A stretch of DNA of 64,000 nucleotides. It comes from Blastococcus sp. CPCC 205250. Its GTDB lineage: Bacteria; Actinomycetota; Actinomycetes; Mycobacteriales; Geodermatophilaceae. Position numbers and translations under genes: made by a program. The stretch is from NCBI RefSeq assembly GCF_019799925.1, contig NZ_JABGCG010000002.1:62001-126000 (forward strand). The letters run 5' to 3'. The notes beneath the pieces are model-generated. The model was not told where the DNA came from. It saw only the letters and a list, made by a program, of their open reading frames with translations, and did not search any database. Positions 59,290 through 64,000 of this stretch are shown here, one piece after another. The first letter of the stretch is position 1. Every line of letters starts with the position of its first letter.

Positions 59290-60063
59290 ATGAGCACCGA
59301 CCCCGAGCAGTCCCCCTCCGACGGCACGACGGGAACGCTGGCCACGGCGCTGAGCGACCTGGCGCGGCAGCTCGAGCACGAGGACGACCCCGACGCCGTC
59401 CTGGCCGACATCGTCCGCGCCGCGACGGCGATGATCCCGGGCGCCGCCGAGGCGTCGGTCAGCACGGTGACCCGCGGCCGCAGGGTGGACTCGCACGCCG
59501 CCTCCGGCGACCTGCCCCGGCGGGTCGACGCCCTGCAGAAGGAAACCGGCCAGGGCCCCTGCCTCGACGCGCTCTCCGAGCACCGCACCGTGCGGGTGCC
59601 CGACATGGCCACGGAGGACCGGTGGCCCGAGTTCGCCGCCCGGGCCGCCGCGCTCGGGGCCGCGTCGATGCTCGCGTTCCAGCTCTACGTCGAGGGCGAC
59701 AACCTCGGCGCCCTGAACCTCTACGCCCGCGAGCCGCACGGCTTCGGCGAGGACTCCGAGCAGATCGGCCTGCTCGTCGCCGCGCACGCGGCGATCGCCT
59801 ACGCCGGTGCCCGGAAGCAGGAGGACCTCGAGCGGGCCCTCGACGCCCGTGACCTCATCGGGCAGGCCAAGGGCATCCTGATGGAGCGCTACGGGCTCAC
59901 CGGTCAGCGCGCCTTCCAGGTGCTCGCGCGCCTGAGCAACGAGCACAACCGCAAGCTGCGCGACCTGGCGCTCGACGTCATCGGCGACCTCCGACCGGCG
60001 CCCACGGGACACCGCGCCCGCGCGCGGGCCGGCTCCACCGTGGCCGGCTCCGCCGCGGACTAG
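59290..60063 (+). CDS. GAF-ANTAR RNA-binding regulator 1
   Basis: A 257-residue protein. A GAF sensor (about 25-165: VSTVTRGRRVDSHAASGD, GQGPCLDAL, ARAAALGAASMLAFQL) is followed by the ANTAR domain (about 185-235: LIGQAKGILMERYGLTGQRAFQVLARLSNE cut here to GQAKGILMERYGLTGQRAF). ANTAR domains bind paired hairpins in mRNA leaders and prevent termination. ATG at 59290 with GGAGG upstream. A paralogue follows 136 nt later. Confidence 0.9.
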   Translation: MSTDPEQSPSDGTTGTLATALSDLARQLEHEDDPDAVLADIVRAATAMIPGAAEASVSTVTRGRRVDSHAASGDLPRRVDALQKETGQGPCLDALSEHRTVRVPDMATEDRWPEFAARAAALGAASMLAFQLYVEGDNLGALNLYAREPHGFGEDSEQIGLLVAAHAAIAYAGARKQEDLERALDARDLIGQAKGILMERYGLTGQRAFQVLARLSNEHNRKLRDLALDVIGDLRPAPTGHRARARAGSTVAGSAAD

Positions 60064-60124
60064 CATCGGGGACACGCCCGCCTCCGGGCGGTATCCGTGC
60101 GGTCATGACGCGGCTCGCGGTGGC

Positions 60125-60148
60125 GACCGGTTCCCTCGGGAACCGGTC
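60125..60148. terminator. Hairpin between the two GAF-ANTAR genes
   Basis: A 10-bp perfect stem GACCGGTTCC / GGAACCGGTC with loop CTCG. It lies 61 nt after the first gene and 51 nt before the second. It may be a simple terminator or an attenuator that an ANTAR protein controls; the 4-nt loop is not the classic six-base ANTAR loop. Confidence 0.5.
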
Positions 60149-60199
60149 CGCCGTGGACGCCGGTGCCCGCGCGGGCACGGCCCGTAGACAGGCCACCCC

Positions 60200-60934
60200 G
60201 TGCCCTCCCAGGACCCGTCCCCCTCCATCGACCCCCGTGCGGCGTTCGACGAGCTCGCCCGCCTCTCGCTGCGGGAGGAGACGCTCGACTCCGTGCTGCA
60301 GCGGGTGGCCTCGTTGACCAGGCGGGTCGTCCCCGGGGCGACCGAGGTCTCGGTGACCCTGGTGAGCGACGGGACCGCGACCACCGCGGCGTACACCGGG
60401 CGGCTGGCCGCGGACCTCGACGAGGCGCAGTACGACGCCGGCCGGGGGCCGTGCATGGAGGCCGCCGTCGGCGGCGAGCTGGTGGAGGTGCCGGACCTCA
60501 TCGCGCAGACGCGGTGGCCGGAGCTGGCGGCCGCCGCCACCCGACGGGGTGTGGGCGCCTCGCTGTCGGTGCCCGTCCCCGTCCAGGCGCAGGTCCGGGG
60601 TGCGGTGAACGTCTACGCCGTCGAGCCCTACGCCTTCGACCACCAGGCGCGGGACATGGCGAGGACCTTCGCCTCCTACGCCGCGGTGGCCGTCGCCAAC
60701 ATCCACCTGTACGAGGACACCCGGGCACTGGCGGAGAACCTGCAGAAGGCGATCGACCACCGCGCCGTCATCGAGCAGGCCAAGGGCATCCTCATGAGCC
60801 AGCAGCGGATCTCCGCCGCCGACGCCTTCGAGCTGCTGTCGGCGGCCTCGCAGCGGTCGAACCGGAAGCTGCGTGACATCGCCACCGCGATCGTCGCCGG
60901 CGTCGAGGAGGGCACGGGCCGGCCGCCGGTTTGA
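60200..60934 (+). CDS. GAF-ANTAR RNA-binding regulator 2
   Basis: A 244-residue protein with GAF domain (VSVTLVSDGTATTAAYTG, GRGPCMEAA, RRGVGASLSVPVPV) and ANTAR domain (VIEQAKGILMSQQRISAADAF, SNRKLRDIA). The same architecture as the gene before it, but the sensor sequences have diverged, so the two may answer different signals. Start GTG at 60200. Confidence 0.9.
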   Translation: MPSQDPSPSIDPRAAFDELARLSLREETLDSVLQRVASLTRRVVPGATEVSVTLVSDGTATTAAYTGRLAADLDEAQYDAGRGPCMEAAVGGELVEVPDLIAQTRWPELAAAATRRGVGASLSVPVPVQAQVRGAVNVYAVEPYAFDHQARDMARTFASYAAVAVANIHLYEDTRALAENLQKAIDHRAVIEQAKGILMSQQRISAADAFELLSAASQRSNRKLRDIATAIVAGVEEGTGRPPV

Positions 60935-61083
60935 GGACGGCCGCTGAGGGCACCCGCCGCGGACGGCCCTCGTCATCGCCGGCAGTGACGTGTGCCCAGG
61001 CTCGGCGGTCGAGAACGCGGCCGCCGAGTCGTCTCGTACGGCGCCGCCCTCGACGGGGTCGCCGCCCCCGGTCCCCCCGCCCG

Positions 61084-61347
61084 TCAGCGGGGACGGCGTA
61101 TCCGCACCGGGCCCCGGGCGGTCGCGACGTCGACCACCGCGCCGCCCTGGGTGACCTCGACGTCCCCGGCGGCGGCGAGCCGGCCGGCGGCGGCGCGGGC
61201 CGCCGGCATGAGGTCCCGCCAGCCCTCCGGGTCGACCGCGCGTGCCGCCTCCGACGGGCAGATGGACGCCTCGGCCGCCCGGGCGTCGAGCAGCTCACCG
61301 ATGCGCCGCTCCAGCGCGCGGTCGAGGCTCGGGTCGACGTCGTCCAC
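61084..61347 (-). CDS. DUF3253-domain protein
   Basis: An 87-residue protein that matches the DUF3253 winged-helix-like pattern: ASICPSEAARAVDPEGWRDLM, then GRLAAAGDVEVTQGG and RGPVRIR at the end. The function is unknown; a small DNA-binding role is plausible. GTG at 61347. It lies 70 nt past the leftward serine hydrolase and could be read with it. Confidence 0.85.
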   Translation of the reverse strand: MDDVDPSLDRALERRIGELLDARAAEASICPSEAARAVDPEGWRDLMPAARAAAGRLAAAGDVEVTQGGAVVDVATARGPVRIRRPR

Positions 61348-61417
61348 GCCGGCCAGCGTCCGCCGCCGTCCCCCGGTCCGCCAGCCGGCCGCCGGACGCC
61401 GGCCGCAGGACGCCGGC

Positions 61418-62740
61418 TCAGTGCCAGCCGCGGTCGTCCACGCCGCCGGGCACCGGGGCCTCGGGGTCGTAGGGCGTGCGGGTGAAGACGAAGGTCCCCA
61501 GGTCCAGGTGGTCGGGGGCGATCCGCAGCGTCTCGCCGGCGTGGTAGCCGTCCAGGCCCAGCCAGGTGCCGTCCTCCCGCGGGGCGAACCGGCTGGCCCG
61601 GCCCGGCCGGCCGGGCATCGGTCCCAGGTCGAGCAGGCCCGCGCCGACGGCGCGCAGCAGGTAGGGGGCCGGCCCCCAGAACCAGACGCCGAGCAGGTCC
61701 AGGTCCACGGGCGTCGGCGAGGGCCGCCACTCGTCGACCACCCGGGGCTCCGCGGCGCGCAGGTCGGCGAGCAGGCCGGCCCACAGCGGGAGCAGGCCGC
61801 TGGTCGTGTTGGCCAGGGTGACCGCGCCCGTGCCCTCCTCGCGGTCGACGAAGACCCCGGCGAGGAAGCCGGGCATGGAGCCGCCGTGCCCGGTGTAGGT
61901 GCGCCCGTCCACGCGCAGGACCTGCAGGCCCAAGCCGTAGGCCGACCAGCCCGGCGCGGAGCAGTCGACCCCGGCCGGGACGGCCATCTCCTCCAGCGTC
62001 GCCGGGCTCAGCACCTCGCCGGTGTCGCCCAGCAGGAACGCCGCGAAGCGGGCCAGGTCGGTCAGCGGCGCCCACAGCTGCCCCGCGGCCGCCATCACCC
62101 CGGCGTGGTGCTCGGGCTCGGCGAGGACGACGTCGGCCCACGGGTGCACCGCGGTGCCCCGCGCGGCCGGCTCCGTCGGACGCGGGGTCGTGCGCGCCAT
62201 ACCGAGCGGGGCCAGCACCTCGTCACGGACGACGTCGTCCCACGACCGTCCCCGCACGCGGGCGACCAGCTCGCCGAGCAGGCCGAAGCCCAGGTTGGAG
62301 TAGTGGAACCGGCGGGCGGCCCCGAGCACGACGTGCTCGTCGCGCAGTCGGAGGTCCCCCAGCGACCCGCCGGGGACCCGCTCCCACCACCCGCCGGGGC
62401 TCTCCGCCGACGCACCGGCCAGGTGGGAGAGCAGCTGGCCCACCGTGCGGTCGCCGAACGGGGTGCCCGGCACGTGCCGCTCCAGCGGGTCGTCGAGGCC
62501 CAGGCGGCCCTCGTCGCGCAGCCGCATGACGACGACGGCGGTGACCGTCTTGCTGATCGAGCCCAGCCGGTACTGCACGTCGGTGACCGGACCTGGCACC
62601 TCACCGCGGCCGGCCGACCACGCCAGCCCGCCGTCGCGGACGACCCCGGCGACCAGTCCGGGGACCCGGCCGTCGCGCTGGGCTCGGGCGGTGCGCGCCA
62701 GCAGGACGCGGGCGGTCGAGGGCAGCACGGGGTCGGGCAT
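61418..62740 (-). CDS. Beta-lactamase-fold serine hydrolase
   Basis: A 440-residue protein of the class C beta-lactamase/esterase EstB/penicillin-binding family. SxxK is Ser61-Ile-Ser-Lys64, and the second motif is Tyr147-Ser-Asn149 (HYSNLGFG). The third motif is probably HGGSMPG. An extra C-terminal domain of about 100 residues resembles the beta-barrel appendix of such esterases. No signal peptide is seen, so it is probably a cytoplasmic esterase or peptidase and not a resistance enzyme. Confidence 0.88.
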   Translation of the reverse strand: MPDPVLPSTARVLLARTARAQRDGRVPGLVAGVVRDGGLAWSAGRGEVPGPVTDVQYRLGSISKTVTAVVVMRLRDEGRLGLDDPLERHVPGTPFGDRTVGQLLSHLAGASAESPGGWWERVPGGSLGDLRLRDEHVVLGAARRFHYSNLGFGLLGELVARVRGRSWDDVVRDEVLAPLGMARTTPRPTEPAARGTAVHPWADVVLAEPEHHAGVMAAAGQLWAPLTDLARFAAFLLGDTGEVLSPATLEEMAVPAGVDCSAPGWSAYGLGLQVLRVDGRTYTGHGGSMPGFLAGVFVDREEGTGAVTLANTTSGLLPLWAGLLADLRAAEPRVVDEWRPSPTPVDLDLLGVWFWGPAPYLLRAVGAGLLDLGPMPGRPGRASRFAPREDGTWLGLDGYHAGETLRIAPDHLDLGTFVFTRTPYDPEAPVPGGVDDRGWH

Positions 62741-62772
62741 GACGGCGACCGTAGGCCAGCGCCGCCCGGCGG

Positions 62773-63096
62773 TCAGGTCAGGCGGGCCGCGGCCGGCTCC
62801 AGCCGGCCGGTGCGGCGGGCCCACTCCTCGAAGCCCACGGTGGCGAACGGCGGCACCGAGGCGGCCAGCGCGAGCAGCGTCGTCCCCGGCGACCAGCGCA
62901 GCCGGCGCGCGGTCAGCAGGGTGACCGCGACGTAGAGGACGAACACCGCGCCGTGGATCGGGCCGAACACCTGCACGCCCAGCTCGGAGGTCTCCGGCAC
63001 GTACTTGACGTACATGCCGGCCAGCAACCCCACCCACGTCAGCGCCTCCGCGACGGCGACGGTGCGGAACAGCAGGACGGCGGTACGCGGGGTCAT
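62773..63096 (-). CDS. DUF3817-domain membrane protein
   Basis: A 107-residue protein with three membrane helices: FRTVAVAEALTWVGLLAGMY, FGPIHGAVFVLYVAVTLL and LLALAASVPPFATVGFEEW. The GPIHG and PPFATVGFE motifs are characteristic of DUF3817. Function unknown. ATG at 63096 with a GGTAGC-type upstream stretch. Confidence 0.9.
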   Translation of the reverse strand: MTPRTAVLLFRTVAVAEALTWVGLLAGMYVKYVPETSELGVQVFGPIHGAVFVLYVAVTLLTARRLRWSPGTTLLALAASVPPFATVGFEEWARRTGRLEPAAARLT

Positions 63097-63232
63097 CGGC
63101 TACCTCTCGACGGCGGGGCCGGCGGCCCGCTCCTCCCCGGGGCAACGGCCGGCGGCGCGGGGAGGTCCCCGCCACCCGCTGTGATCTCCGTGTCAGGTCG
63201 CCGTGTCAGGACGCCGTGGCAGGGTCGGCGGC

Positions 63233-63763
63233 GTGCGGGGGCTGGCGCGGCGGGAGTTCTGCCTCGTGCTGCTGCGCCGCATGGCCGACGTCCGGCCGGA
63301 CCTGGTCGCCGAGGCCCTGCCGAGGCTGTCGGCGACCCGCGGCCAGGCCCATGCCGCGCACACCCGCTGGCAGGCGCTGCACCACAGCCCGCGGGCGCCG
63401 CGCGGCCTGGCCCTGCGGACGGCGGTGCTCGGCCCGCCGGACACCTGCGTCGCCCGCCGCGAGGGCGACCTGGAGCTGGAGCTGCGCCAGTGGCCGCTGC
63501 CGCTGTGGCCGCAGCTGCGCTGGCGCGTGGTCAGCGGTCCCGGCGGCGAGGTGCTCGACGAGCAGCTCGTCCGCGGCCCGGACTCCGGCATCCCGGTCGC
63601 CCGCCCGGACCGCCTGCTGGTCTGGCAGCACGTGGTCGACGACGTGGCCGCGGTGCCCGGGGCACGGCACACGCCCGCCAGGATGCCCGCGCACTGGGCG
63701 GTCACGCTCCCCGACGGCCGCCGCGCCCGCTTCGTGTGGGGACTGCTCCAGCGGGTCGGCTGA
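63233..63763 (+). CDS. Hypothetical protein
   Basis: A 176-residue cytoplasmic protein. The N-terminal helix is basic ([25 protein letters not shown]); the rest shows alternating strands ([31 protein letters not shown]). I do not recognise a family. Codon use looks like the neighbours. GTG at 63233 was preferred; a start at 63203 is possible. It faces the NlpC/P60 gene tail to tail. Confidence 0.6.
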   Translation: MRGLARREFCLVLLRRMADVRPDLVAEALPRLSATRGQAHAAHTRWQALHHSPRAPRGLALRTAVLGPPDTCVARREGDLELELRQWPLPLWPQLRWRVVSGPGGEVLDEQLVRGPDSGIPVARPDRLLVWQHVVDDVAAVPGARHTPARMPAHWAVTLPDGRRARFVWGLLQRVG

Positions 63764-63802
63764 CCCCGGCCCCGGCCTGCCCGCAGGGGCCGGTGGGGGG
63801 TC
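63761..63802. terminator. Hairpin between convergent genes
   Basis: Core stem CCGGCCCC / GGGGCCGG with a 12-nt loop, between the stops at 63763 and 63808. Confidence 0.5.
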
Positions 63803-63807
63803 CTCCG

Positions 63808-64000
63808 TCAGCCGGCGATGCGGCGGGCTCCGGCGTAGCCGCCCATGGCGTCGACGGGGGCGACCTTGACGACGTCCCCGGACGTCGGTGCGTGCACCAT
63901 CTGGCCGTTGCCGATGTAGATGCCCACGTGGCTCACCGGGCTGTAGAAGAACACCAGGTCACCGGGCTGCAGGTTGGCGCGGGACACGGCCTGGCCCATC
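63808..64000 (-). CDS. NlpC/P60-family cell-wall hydrolase, C-terminal part (5' end outside the window)
   Basis: The last 64 residues of an NlpC/P60 peptidase: [33 protein letters not shown] cut to [16 protein letters not shown], which has the catalytic His (SHVG) and the third polar residue region. The nucleophilic Cys and any N-terminal signal or coiled coil lie beyond position 64000. Such enzymes cut D-Glu-mesoDAP bonds in peptidoglycan (RipA/RipB type). Confidence 0.88.
   Translation of the reverse strand, partial: MGQAVSRANLQPGDLVFFYSPVSHVGIYIGNGQMVHAPTSGDVVKVAPVDAMGGYAGARRIAG

Noticed and set aside
61418..62740. Calling the serine hydrolase a beta-lactam resistance gene
   Set aside because: SxxK and YxN are shared by esterases and peptidases of this fold. 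No signal peptide is present, and the extra C-terminal domain favours an esterase-like role.

Overview
The window is about 73-75% GC by eye and has GTG/ATG starts, tight ATGA and GTGA gene overlaps, actinobacterial-type GAF-ANTAR, DUF3817, DUF3253 and DUF4396 proteins, and no rRNA, tRNA, CRISPR array or recognisable transposase. It looks like chromosomal DNA of a high-GC actinobacterium. Geodermatophilaceae (Blastococcus, Geodermatophilus, Modestobacter) is my best guess; this is an inference, not a match result.

Region 1 (about 1-31.3 kb) is a catabolic block. After the end of a ribokinase gene come a leftward Rieske dioxygenase operon (alpha, beta, a Dabb-extradiol dioxygenase fusion and a degenerate M20 protein), a divergent IclR regulator, a second leftward operon (fumarylacetoacetate-hydrolase family protein, amidohydrolase, HpcH/HpaI aldolase, cupin) and an aldo/keto reductase. 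A long leftward series follows, read from 24.0 kb down to 10.8 kb: oxidoreductase, TrzN/AtzB-like amidohydrolase, flavin reductase-like protein, BMP-type ABC importer (lipoprotein, ATPase, two permeases), VOC protein, SnoaL-like protein, second oxidoreductase, methyltransferase, second amidohydrolase and second VOC protein. Then come a Zn alcohol dehydrogenase divergent from an aldehyde dehydrogenase and a P450 fused to a phthalate-dioxygenase-type reductase. A DUF559 gene and an acetamidase/formamidase close the block. A recurring site, ATGCGAGA-N5-TCTCGCAT and variants, lies ahead of five of these transcription units and probably makes them one IclR regulon. The enzymes fit import, oxidative and hydrolytic attack on a nitrogen-containing cyclic compound, extradiol ring cleavage and aldol cleavage. 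The substrate cannot be read from sequence.

Region 2 (31.4-46.8 kb) is mixed: a metal ABC transporter (ZnuA/B/C-like), a TetR regulator, small acidic proteins, a LapA-like protein, a FadE5-like acyl-CoA dehydrogenase behind tandem TetR-type operators, an ABC-2 exporter with a DesK/NarL-type two-component pair, a conserved protein of uncertain function, a tyrosine phosphatase, a GAF-GGDEF protein with a GADEF motif, a DUF4396 protein behind a CsoR-like site, and a 43-residue protein.

Region 3 (46.9-53.1 kb) is a complete fructose phosphotransferase locus: ptsI, divergent from fruR, fruK, fruA (IIABC) and ptsH. Region 4 (53.2-59.2 kb) holds an SRPBCC protein, an AGE-family isomerase and a branched-chain 2-oxoacid or pyruvate dehydrogenase operon (E1 alpha, E1 beta, E2), divergent from an Lrp/AsnC regulator with palindromic sites between them. 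The last part has two GAF-ANTAR proteins, DUF3253, a beta-lactamase-fold serine hydrolase, DUF3817, a hypothetical protein and the end of an NlpC/P60 hydrolase.

Three 57-bp near-perfect palindromes (573-629, 29134-29190, 30128-30184) form a repeat family. They show a compensatory base-pair change, always sit within about 5-13 nt of a stop codon, and two of them bracket the DUF559 nuclease-like gene.
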